DNA from: Halicephalobus mephisto
Taxonomy: Eukaryota; Nematoda; Chromadorea; Rhabditida; Panagrolaimidae
Assembly (NCBI GenBank): GCA_009193035.1
Contig: SWDT01000003.1
Coordinates: forward strand, 434,001 to 498,000
Reading direction: 5' to 3'
DNA: 64,000 nt
Shown here: one piece after another, positions 56,501 through 64,000 of the stretch
How the letters are laid out: each line of letters begins with the position of its first letter
Position numbering within the stretch: the first letter of the stretch is position 1
Notes under the pieces: generated by a model
The model's database searches: none
What the model was told of the DNA's origin: nothing
Seen by the model: the letters and a program-made list of their open reading frames with translations, nothing else
Made by a program: the position numbers and the translations under genes

Positions 56501-57021
56501 AAGCCCACAATTGCTTCCAGAATTCCTGCGGCGAATTCCAGATGACGGAAGAAAATCAAAAAAACCTACAGTATCACGTGTACGAAGCCGAAATCGAAAA
56601 TTTCTGTCTTCAAAGATCCACCGGAAGAGGAAAGGAGCCGTTTCTGAATCCAGAAGCCGCCCAGAAGACCGCCATGAAGTACCTCACCGGGTTTACTGTA
56701 GCTTCTGTTTTTTCGTCTGTCAGCTTCAAAGGCGTCAGAATCGGTGTTCAGAACGACTTCATTCCGATTTTGGCTTTGATTATTTTTATTTTTTCTATTT
56801 TTTTTATTTTTTTATTTTTTATTCAAATTTTTCGTTTAAGAACCCTGGCCGAAGACCACCAAACACCCCTATTGACCCCGATTTTGTCTTTATTTTTAAT
56901 TTTTATTTCTTCTCATATTTTATTTAGTTTCAATTTAGTTCAATTTCTTTGTTTAATCGTGTCTTCCATTGCCGGAGGCATTATTTACATTTTTTCCGTT
57001 TGTCGAACATTTGACTTTTGA
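53580..57021 (+). CDS. Divergent cationic amino acid transporter-like protein (APC superfamily), 5 exons, 671 aa
   Basis: Exons are 53580-53691, 53987-54106, 54906-55858 and 56191-57021 (four coding exons); phases 1, 1, 0 join. The hydrophobic protein has roughly 12 helices. N-terminal CSKKKILDGEQLLHSEWNRR followed by GAFSLAGLGGVLSLGTTLFI aligns in pattern with the CAT (SLC7A1-4) start. YELAYSTHSELLAFVVGW corresponds to the conserved ELxAFxxGW segment (Glu104). SHISEEIEQPRKILP matches the GEExxNPxxxIP loop. YLMSVGAVCAIAGGLLSSLI and SRIICSMTKDGLLP match the helix 8-9 region. CATs carry lysine and arginine; here the GAG substrate-backbone motif of helix 1 and the GFD of helix 6 are replaced (SLGTT, LESFS), so transport specificity is doubtful. 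A large hydrophilic insertion spans about residues 415-530. AATAAA lies 23 nt after the stop. Confidence 0.75.
53700..53985 (+). repeat. AAAATATTTAAAAA array in CAT-like intron 1
   Basis: Simple 10-15-bp units (ATATTTAAAAATATTTAAA, AATACTTGAAAAATACTTG) fill the 295-bp intron. Confidence 0.7.
54165..54485 (+). repeat. Tandem array, unit about 30-40 bp, in CAT-like intron 2
   Basis: Units are TTTTTCTGGTGCACAAAAAT and TTATATTTTTTGGTACACAA. GGTGCACA and GGTACACA alternate. Frames open on both strands here are artefacts. 54485-54905 is AT-rich. Confidence 0.8.
55880..56085 (+). repeat. Tandem array, unit about 72 bp, 3 copies, in CAT-like intron 3
   Basis: Units carry ATACTGTAGAAAGTTACAGT, ACTTAATAGA and GAAAATTTCCATAAAACTTC. 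It begins directly after the exon donor. Confidence 0.85.
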
Positions 57022-57044
57022 TAGAAATTCACATAAATATTCAA

Positions 57045-57050
57045 AATAAA
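57045..57050 (+). promoter_or_regulatory. Polyadenylation signal AATAAA, CAT-like gene
   Basis: A perfect AATAAA 23 nt after the TGA. Confidence 0.6.
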
Positions 57051-57099
57051 TTTTCTTGCGAAATTACAACAAAAGTTTAGAAATTTTAAAAATTAAAAT

Positions 57100-57560
57100 T
57101 TAAAAAAAACGCGAGTCGAATTTCGTAATAATTGCCAGATTTTCCATTTTTTCTGTTTTTGTACATCTCGCACCGTCTGCGCGCGAATTTTAAAATTCAA
57201 AAAAGCCATTGATAAGGAGGGAAAACGCGAGTCGAATTTCGTAACGATTGCCAGATTTTCCATTTTTTCACTTTTCTACATCTCGCACCGTCTGCGCGCG
57301 AGTTTTAAAATTCAAAAAAGCCATTGATAAGGAGGGAAAACGCGAGTCGAATTTCGTAATAATTGCCAGATTTTCCATTTTTTCACTTTTCTACATCTCG
57401 CACCGTCTACGCGCGAATTTTAAAATTCAAAAAAGCCATTGATAAAGAGAAAGAAGCGCGAGTGAGGACAGTGCGCGTCTAATTTCGCAGTAAATGACCA
57501 AATTTTCCGCTTTTGTACATTTCGCACTGTCTGCGCGCGAACTTAAAACTTCGAAAAAAT
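57100..57560. repeat. Tandem array, unit about 118 bp, 4 copies, between convergent genes
   Basis: Each unit has GCGAGTCGAATTTCGTAAT, TGCCAGATTTTCCATTTTT, ACATCTCGCACCGTCTGCGC and AAAAAAGCCATTGATAAGGA. GCGCGC and CGCGAGT words make this GC-richer than most arrays here. It separates the 3' ends of the CAT-like gene and arrestin gene 2. Confidence 0.9.
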
Positions 57561-57846
57561 TATTACAAAAGTAAAAATGAAATTTTTTCCGAAATCTCCT
57601 CAAAACGACCTTCTGGAAGGTTTTAGAAACTACAGTAATCCGAGTGGTAATTTCGATTTTGTACGATGGCTATTTCGTAATCTTACACGATTTCGAAATA
57701 TTTCCAATTTGGGCATTCCTAAAACCTTCCAACTCGGGATCAGGACCCCCACTTACTCCAGAAACAATGATTTTAAAATTACTTTTAAATATTCAAAAAA
57801 CAAAACTACAGTATCCCAATAATTTATTTTATTTTTACACATAAAT

Positions 57847-57852
57847 TTTATT
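57847..57852 (-). promoter_or_regulatory. Polyadenylation signal AATAAA, arrestin gene 2
   Basis: A perfect minus-strand AATAAA 24 nt after the TAG. Confidence 0.6.
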
Positions 57853-57875
57853 AAATTAATGATTATGCGTCGGGA

Positions 57876-60557
57876 CTAATCTTTTAATAATTGCTGTTGC
57901 TCGAGGGCACTGGGAGTTTTGTGGATTTTACCAGAAGCAGAATTCGGATGGAGCTCGTTAGAACCGGTGTTTCCTGGCTGCAGAAGGGCGTTCATCGACT
58001 TCTGAGATCCCGACTTCAGTCCTCTTCTGATGTCATTCGGAGATTCGGTCAATTTTTGATCCTGAAAAGTCGGAATTTTTATTATTTTTCTAAAAATTCA
58101 AAGTTGTTTTGAAATAATTTTTTGGAAAATTCCGAAATTTTGGGGAATTTTAGAATTTTTGGTGAAATTTTAGATTTTTCGAAATTCTGAGAAATTTCAG
58201 AAATTTTATTAAAATTCTAGAAGGCTCTATGAAATTCAAAAAGATTCAAGGAGGTTTAACAAATCTTAAAAATTTAAGATTCTGGAAAATTTCAGAAATT
58301 TCAATAATATTATGAAAGATTCTAAGACTCAAGAAGATTTGATAAATCCTAGAAATTTAAGATTCTGGAGAATGTCAGAAGTTTGAATAAGATTCTAGAA
58401 TTTTCTAAAAGACTTCACAAGATTTAATAAATTTTAGGAATTTTTAAAATTCTGAAGTTTCAGAAATTTTTAAAATTCTGAGATTCTGAAAAACTATTAA
58501 AATTTTAAAGTTTTAGAATTTTCTGGATTATTTTGCAGAATCCCAAAATATTTCAGAATTTCCCTTTGAATTCTGAGTGATTCTAGAAAGCTCCAGATTT
58601 TTTTAATTCTAAAATTTCTGAAAAATTCGAAACTTCTGTAAAAATTCCAGAATCTCTCGACAGATTCAGAAATCTTCCAAAATTCCATTTTTTAAAAATA
58701 AAAAAATTTAAAAAATTCATTTTTTAAAAAACTTTAAAAATTCATTTTTTAAAAATAAAAAAATTTAAAAAATTCATTTTTTTTTTAAATTTCGAAATTC
58801 TCCAAAATTTTTAAATTAAAAAAAATCCTAAAATTTACCAAAAGCTCCTTAGTCATCCGGCCGAGTCCCTTGGGTTTCTCGATGCATTTGACGTAGACGG
58901 GTCTGTACAGGATAACGTCCTCTTCTTCCTCCTCGTTTTCCCTGTCTCCGCTTGGCTGATTTCCATCGTAAACTTGTCCGAGACGGAATTCTGGAGAAAC
59001 ATACCGACCGCCCTCAACATAATCAACGCAAAAATCTAAAAAAACATTGGTTTTTAAACTATTTAAAAAACAAAAAAAAATTAATTTAAAAAACAAAAAA
59101 AATTAAAAAAAACAAAAAAATTTTAAAAATATTTAGAGAATTAATTTCAAAGAATTCTTTAATTTAAAAATAAATTTTAATTTTTTTATTTATGAAATTT
59201 TTATAAATTTTAAACTTTTTTAATTTATGAAATTCTAAATAAATTTAAGTTTTTTTAATTTATAAAATTTTTATAAATTTAATTTTTTTGAAATTTTATA
59301 AATTAAAAAAGTTTAAGTTTTTTTAATTTATAAAATTCTAAATAAATTTAAGTTTTTTTAATTTATAAAATTTTTATAAATTTAATTTTTTTAATATTTT
59401 TAATTTATAAAATTTTAAATAAATTTTAATTCATTAAATTTATGAAATTTTTATAAATTTTAAACTTTTAATTTATCAAATTTTTATAAATTTTAAACTT
59501 TTTTAATTTATAAAATTCTAAATAAATTTAAGTTTTTTTAATTTATGAAATTTTAAATAAACTTTAATTTTTTTAATAAAAAAAACAAACCATAAGTTAT
59601 TGAATACAGTTGAGTCTGAGGCGATCTATACGGTATCGTAGCAATTGTCAGCGGAAATTCCATTTCCAAACTTTCATTTTTTCTTTCATCTTCGACGGAA
59701 ACTTTGATCATGTAGTAAATTTGCAAAAGTCTACAGACTCCCACCATGGTCGGGGGTACGACGGGGATTTTGATCGGATGTTGTTCCAGAGAAGAGTCGA
59801 ATTTCGCTTGGGTGTTTTCGTTCACCGTTGGAGATCTGTATTCGAGTACTGTAGAAGTGACAGTTTTTGTTTCACCAAGAACGCCTTTTTCAATTCTGTA
59901 TTCGATTATTTGAAAAAGTTTTATATTTAAATTAATTGTAAAATCTTGTCGATTTTCGATATGTGCTTTGATTCTTAAATTTTCTCCACAACAGTAGGCC
60001 GTTCTCTCGAGGACGACTCTCAGAGCGATCGTGCCCCTTTGGCAGCACCTGAAACACCGGACTTTGTGGTCCTGGCCGCAGAGACTGGCCAGGTACTTCT
60101 CCTCCATGCAGTCGATGTGGGGTCCGATCAGCGAAAAATACTTAATCCCCTGAGGGGAACTCGCGTAAGGAATGTCGATGATGCACTTGACGTAGTACCG
60201 TATCGTGCCCATTCTCGTCTCCAAAGAACACGGCATCTGACATTGGGGAAGTTGAAAAGCGAAGTTGAACTGGTGCATGCCCCGAGGCAGGATCTGAGTC
60301 GCCTCAGGCTCTTCGTGCTTGTCCTTGCCCCAGATCACTATTTTTTCGTCCAGAAGATACTGATCGTCTTTGAGAGTCTTCCGTTCTCCAGATTTCATCA
60401 CCTTCAACTGAACATGGGCCTTACCCCTGAGCAGTACCCTGACCCCTCTGATTTTTATATTTTCGCTGTTTTCTAAAACAACACATCCAGTCAAGGGCTC
60501 TCCTGCATAGTAGACGTCTTTGTCAAGACGGATATCGAAACTGGTTATGTAATCCAT
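57876..60557 (-). CDS. Arrestin-domain (ARRDC/alpha-arrestin-like) protein 2, 3 exons, 449 aa
   Basis: Exons in transcript order are 60557-59591, 59035-58839 and 58061-57876; phases 1 and 0 join. Residues 1-165 form the arrestin N domain: FDIRLDKDVYYAGEPLTGCV, RGVRVLLRGKAHV, LPRGMHQFNFAFQLP and GTIRYYVKCIID. The C domain starts near 170 with CQRGTIALRVVLERTAYCCG and IKAHIEN. The end of the fold has LEMEFPLTIATIPYRS, then DYVEGGRYVSPEFRLGQVYD and an acidic run ahead of VILYRPVYVKC, a strongly conserved alpha-arrestin segment. The 60-residue hydrophilic tail (exon 3) has no PPxY that I can see. Likely a cytosolic adaptor in trafficking of membrane proteins; cargo unknown. It is clearly more conserved than arrestin gene 1 and not a recent duplicate of it. 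Confidence 0.9.
58120..58780 (-). repeat. Degenerate array in arrestin 2 intron 2
   Basis: Words such as AAATTTAAGATTCTGGAAAA and TTTCAGAAATTT recur in about 60-bp steps, then a short AAAAAACTTTAAAAATTCAT array. No other feature. Confidence 0.6.
59100..59590 (-). repeat. Array in arrestin 2 intron 1, unit about 45-60 bp
   Basis: Units are AAGTTTTTTTAATTTATAAA and ATTTTTATAAATTTTAAAC. AT-only low complexity. Confidence 0.7.
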
Positions 60558-60600
60558 CGAAATCTCGTCGATGATTCAACCAACGATCATCTGCAAAATT
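60558..60600 (-). promoter_or_regulatory. 5' leader of arrestin gene 2 with acceptor and micro-uORF
   Basis: The minus strand has AAATTTTGCAG ending at 60591, then ATGATCGTTGGTTGA, a 4-codon upstream ORF starting at the very first base of the exon, and the true ATG at 60557. A trans-splice acceptor is likely. The uORF could lower translation if used. Confidence 0.4.
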
Positions 60601-60639
60601 TAATCACATCATTTCACAAAATTTAGAAATTTTCACAAA

Positions 60640-61135
60640 ATGGTTCCAACACGAAATTTCAAAATTTATAAATAAAATTATTTTAAAATTTTCACAAAAT
60701 AGTCTTAACACGAAATTTAAAAAATTTAAATTGTTTTAAAAAATATAAATTTTTACAAAATGGTCCCAACACGAAATTTTAGAAATTAAAAATAAAATTA
60801 TTTTAAAATTTTTACAAAATAGTCTTAACACGAAATCCAAAAATTTAAAAATTTTCACAAAGTGGTCCCGACACGAAATTCAAAAAATAAAAAATAAAAT
60901 TGTTTTAAAAATTTAATTTTCTACGAAATTTTAAAATTTATAAATAAAATTATTTAAAAAATATAAATTTTTACAAAATGGTCCTAACACGAAATTTTAA
61001 AATTTATAAATAAAATTATGTTAAAAAATATAAATTTTTACAAAATGGTCCCGACACGAAATTTTAAATTTTAAAAATAAAATTATGTTAAAAAATATAA
61101 ATTTTCACAAAGTGGTCCCGACACGAAATTTTAGA
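60640..61135 (-). repeat. Tandem array, unit about 60 bp, about 8 copies, upstream of arrestin 2
   Basis: Units have TTTTACAAAATGGTCCCGAC, ACGAAATTTTAAAATTTATA and AAATAAAATTATTTTAAAA. It carries the GGTCCCGACACGAAA word also found at 1285-1830. Confidence 0.85.
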
Positions 61136-62640
61136 AATTAAAAAAATTATTACGAAATTACGCGAAAAAAATTCATAAAATTATCTCTAATTTTTGGGAA
61201 AATTGAAGTTAACAAAATTGAAAATTTCGTTTTTGGATTTTCCTAATTGAATAATTATGTTTTTGAAAAAAGCAAAGATTCAAGGAAAAATTTCGGACTA
61301 AAAGTTGAATTTAATGTTAAAAATATTTTCGAAAACAGAATTCTGAATTTTTAAAGATTTTTGTGAAAAATTTAAAAAATCGAAGAATTCCGAATTTTTG
61401 AAAATTTTATTTTTTATAAAAACTTTAAAAATAAAAAAATTCTGATTTGAATAAAAACTTAAATTTTAAAAATTCTATTTTTACTAAAAACTTTAAAAAA
61501 TTTTATTTTCATTAAAAAAGTCGAAAATTAAAAATTTTGAAATTCTAAAAATTCTATTTTCATTAAAAAAAGTCGAAAATTAAAAAAATTCTAATTTCTA
61601 AAAATTCTATTTTCATTAAAAACTTTAAAAAATTTTATTTTTAATAAAAACTTTAAAAATAAAAAATTTCTAATTTCTAAAAATTCTATTTTCATTAAAA
61701 ACTTTAAAAATAAAAAAATTCTGAAATTCTAAAAATTCTATTTTCATTAAAAAAGTTGAAAATTAAAAAAATTCTAATTTCTAAAAATTTTATTTTCATT
61801 AAAAACTTCAAAAATAAAAAAATTCTAAAATTCTATTTTCATTAAAAAAGTCGAAAATAGAAAATTCTGAATTCCTAAAAACTCTGATTTCATTAACGAC
61901 GTCACGGACAGGATTTATCCCAATGGACTTCAAGTTCACGTTCCGGATCCGTTATTACTTACAACATAATCGAATTTTTCCAAAAACTAAAAACAAAAAA
62001 AACAAAATTTTTTAAACAACAAAATCAATTTTAAATTTTTTTTTATTTAAAAAAAACCTATTTTAAATTTTTTTTATATTAAAAACCTATTTTAAAATTT
62101 TTTTATATTTAAAAAAAAAATCGATTTTTAATTTTATATTTAAAAAAAATCGATTTTTAATTTTTTTTAATATTAAAAATCAATTTTAAATTTTTTTATA
62201 TTTAAAAAAAATCAATTTTAAATTTTTTTATTTAAAAAAAACCTATTTTAAACTTTTTTATTTAAAAAAATTCTTCAAATAGACCCAAAACAAGTCCGAA
62301 ACGACGGTTTCCTCTTCGTGAAATAAAAACGAACAAAATTTTTCCATTTGACTGAATTCACGACCAGCTTCTGGACCGAATTTCCTTGGTCCAATGAGCC
62401 CTCAGGACAAGATTGACCGGAATCGATCTTTTCAACCAGAAAATAACAATCGTGCCAGGAGTCGTGGAAGAATCATATTATTATAAAAAACCGGAAATGG
62501 TCTCAAAACGAATTTCCGGAAACTTCTAGGATTTCTATTTTTTCGAGTTACAAAAAGTCTACATTCAATTTTGGAAAGGTTCAAAAATTTCAACAAAAAT
62601 GTCTAAAAAAGTGCAAAGAAATCTAAATTTTGCAAAATTT
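61135..62640. other. Upstream region of arrestin 2: AT-rich arrays and two unique islands
   Basis: 61400-61860 is an array with AATTCTATTTTCATTAAAAA. 61885-61975 is a GC-richer island carrying minus-strand TAAATCCTGTCCGTG (61903-61917). 61980-62280 is low complexity. 62285-62480 is a second unique island with short open frames on both strands (a 60-70 codon minus frame from about 62486). Neither island could be assigned to a gene; they may be promoter or non-coding 5' exons. Confidence 0.4.
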
Positions 62641-63800
62641 AAAAATTCTAGAAGACTTTTAAGGAATTTTGGAAGATTTCAGAATCTTTAGAAAGGCTTC
62701 AGAAGGTTTCAGAAGACTTCTAAGAGATTCTAGAAGATTTCAGAAGACTTTTAATTCATTTTGGAAGATTCCAGAATCTTTAGAAAAATTTCAGAAGGCT
62801 TCTAAGAGATTCTAAAAAACTTCAGAAGACTTTTAATTCATTTTGGAAGATTTCAGAATCTTTAGAAAAATTTCAGAAGGCTTCTAAGAGATCCTAAAAA
62901 ACTTCAGAAGACTTTTAAGAAATTTTGGAGGTTTTCAGAATCTCCAACTGAACTCTGAAAACTTCCAAAAGCTTTCAGAAGGCTTCTAAGAGGTTCTAAA
63001 AAACTTCAGAAAACTTTTACTACATTTTGGAAGATTTCAGAATCCTTGGAAAGGTCTCAGAAGACTCCTACGAAATTTCAGAAACCTTCAAAAATCCCAA
63101 CTAGACTCCAGAAGTCTTCAGAATCTCCTATCGGATTCTGGAAACTTTAATAAGATCCTGGAATGTTTTCGAAAATCTCATGAGATTTTAAAAGGTCATA
63201 AAAACTTCCACAGGATTTAAGGTTTTAAAAGCCCCCAGGAGACTAGACAGTTTCGGAAGCTTTTACTTGGATTCAGGAAGTTTCTGCGGAGCTGAAAATT
63301 TTCACCAAATTCTGGCAAATTTCAAAAATTTTCACAATGTTCTAATCTTTCACTAAATTCCAAAAATCCTCTGGAAATCTCCACAGAATCTTACAAAGTT
63401 ACAAAAATGCCTCCAAAATTGCAAAAAATCCCAAAAGATTTTCGAAATTTCTACAGTACTCCAAAATTTCGAAATATTCTAGAAATTTCTACAGTATTCC
63501 GAAATTTTCTAAAATTTCTAGGAAATTTAAAAACTTTAATTTTTAAAATGTTTCTAAAAATTCCCAAAATTTCGAAATATTTTAAAAACTTCTACAGTAT
63601 TCTGAAATTTTCTAAAATTTTCCATAAGATTCAAAAAAAATTCTTAATTTTCGAATTTTAAATAAAATTCTGAAAGGTCCTACAGTACTCTAAAATTTCA
63701 AAAAAATTTATTTTTTTAATTTTCGAAAAATTCTACAGTATTCCAAATTTTTACAGTATTCTAAAAACTTTCAAATTTTAAATTTTAAAAAAAGATTTGA
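62640..63800. repeat. Degenerate TTCAGAAGACTTCTAAGAG and TTCTACAGTATTCC arrays
   Basis: 62640-63010 has about 62-bp units with GAAGACTTTTAATTCATTTT and GGAAGATTTCAGAATC. 63010-63380 is a more degenerate version. 63400-63780 carries AATTTCTACAGTATTCCGAA units. No gene seen. Confidence 0.65.
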
Positions 63801-63819
63801 GTTTTTTACGGAATTCCAG

Positions 63820-63982
63820 TTCGAAAAAGAAAAACGTTCAATCAAAAACGGATCCGGAATTTGACTTGTCATTCTTGTTCCATTGGCCTTTCATCATTCG
63901 GGACCCCGAGAGGAAGCCGGGAATTAGGGATGCGAGAAGGCTCATGAATCCTCTTCATTTATCAGTTTCTCAAAACCACTGA
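63820..63982. other. GC-richer coding-like island at the window edge, strand unresolved
   Basis: On the plus strand an acceptor-like TTTTTTACGGAATTCCAG ends at 63819 and the frame reads SSKKKNVQSKTDPEFDLSFL to RLMNPLHLSVSQNH and a TGA: a possible last exon. On the minus strand, TTTTGTAAAAAAGTTGTCAG could be an acceptor and ATG 63945 opens a complete 35-codon ORF, MSLLASLIPGFLSGSRMMKG onward to a stop at 63838. Neither product is recognised. The base composition argues that something functional is here. Confidence 0.35.
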
Positions 63983-64000
63983 CAACTTTTTTACAAAAAA

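Noticed and set aside
26896..60557. A co-regulated operon or functional cluster linking PLD, kinase, V-ATPase, transporter and arrestin genes
   Set aside because: Strands alternate and intergenic distances are 0.9-8 kb; no SL2-type downstream gene spacing (about 100 bp) is seen between same-strand neighbours.
1..64000. tRNA or rRNA genes
   Set aside because: I saw no GGTTCGAANCC-type B box with matching acceptor stem on either strand; a dedicated scan would settle this.

Overview
This is a eukaryotic, very AT-rich (well above 70 % by eye) stretch of nuclear DNA, most likely from a rhabditid nematode. The evidence is: introns bounded by GT(R)AG and TTTCAG-type acceptors; several start codons lying 1-31 nt behind an intron-type acceptor with no visible upstream exon, as expected for spliced-leader trans-splicing; ubiquitous TACAGTA/TACTGTA words and GGTCCCGACACGAAA-type repeats of the kind I associate with Caenorhabditis-like genomes; and gene families with nematode flavour. 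No prokaryotic or organelle features were seen. The species cannot be named from the sequence.

Eight multi-exon genes could be reconstructed, each with splice phases that join exactly to a single open frame. In order: (1) 7242-10173 (+), a 137-aa cysteine-rich single-pass membrane protein; (2) 13722-16712 (+), a 380-aa arrestin-domain protein; (3) 23189-25392 (+), a 368-aa ZIP-family metal transporter; (4) 26896-35055 (-), a 1244-aa phospholipase D with PX, PH and two HKD motifs; (5) 38164-43174 (-), an 851-aa receptor-like tyrosine kinase; (6) 45463-49733 (+), an 863-aa V-ATPase subunit a; (7) 53580-57021 (+), a 671-aa divergent cationic-amino-acid-transporter relative; (8) 57876-60557 (-), a 449-aa second arrestin-domain protein, convergent with gene 7. 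All eight look intact. Three further GC-richer coding-like islands (50077-50217, 53232-53498, 63820-63982) may be small genes or exons but are not proven.

The genes do not form an operon: strands alternate and spacings are kilobases. Several products act at membranes (vesicle acidification, phosphatidic acid production, arrestin-type cargo adaptors, metal and amino-acid transport, receptor signalling), but their adjacency is not evidence of a shared pathway.

The dominant feature of the window is tandem repetition. Almost every long intron and every intergenic gap carries its own direct array (units from about 24 to 221 bp), mostly locus-specific, with some themes recurring at distant places: a 221-bp unit at three loci, an AAAGTT-rich array at three loci, and a GGTCC-containing theme at several. 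A pair of about 175-bp elements with TA flanks and CAGT inverted ends in the phospholipase D gene looks like a Tc1/mariner-pogo-type MITE. I found no convincing evidence of a new multi-gene system; the more interesting signals are structural (hairpins, palindromes in possible promoters, a 15-bp word upstream of both arrestin genes, and islands open on both strands).
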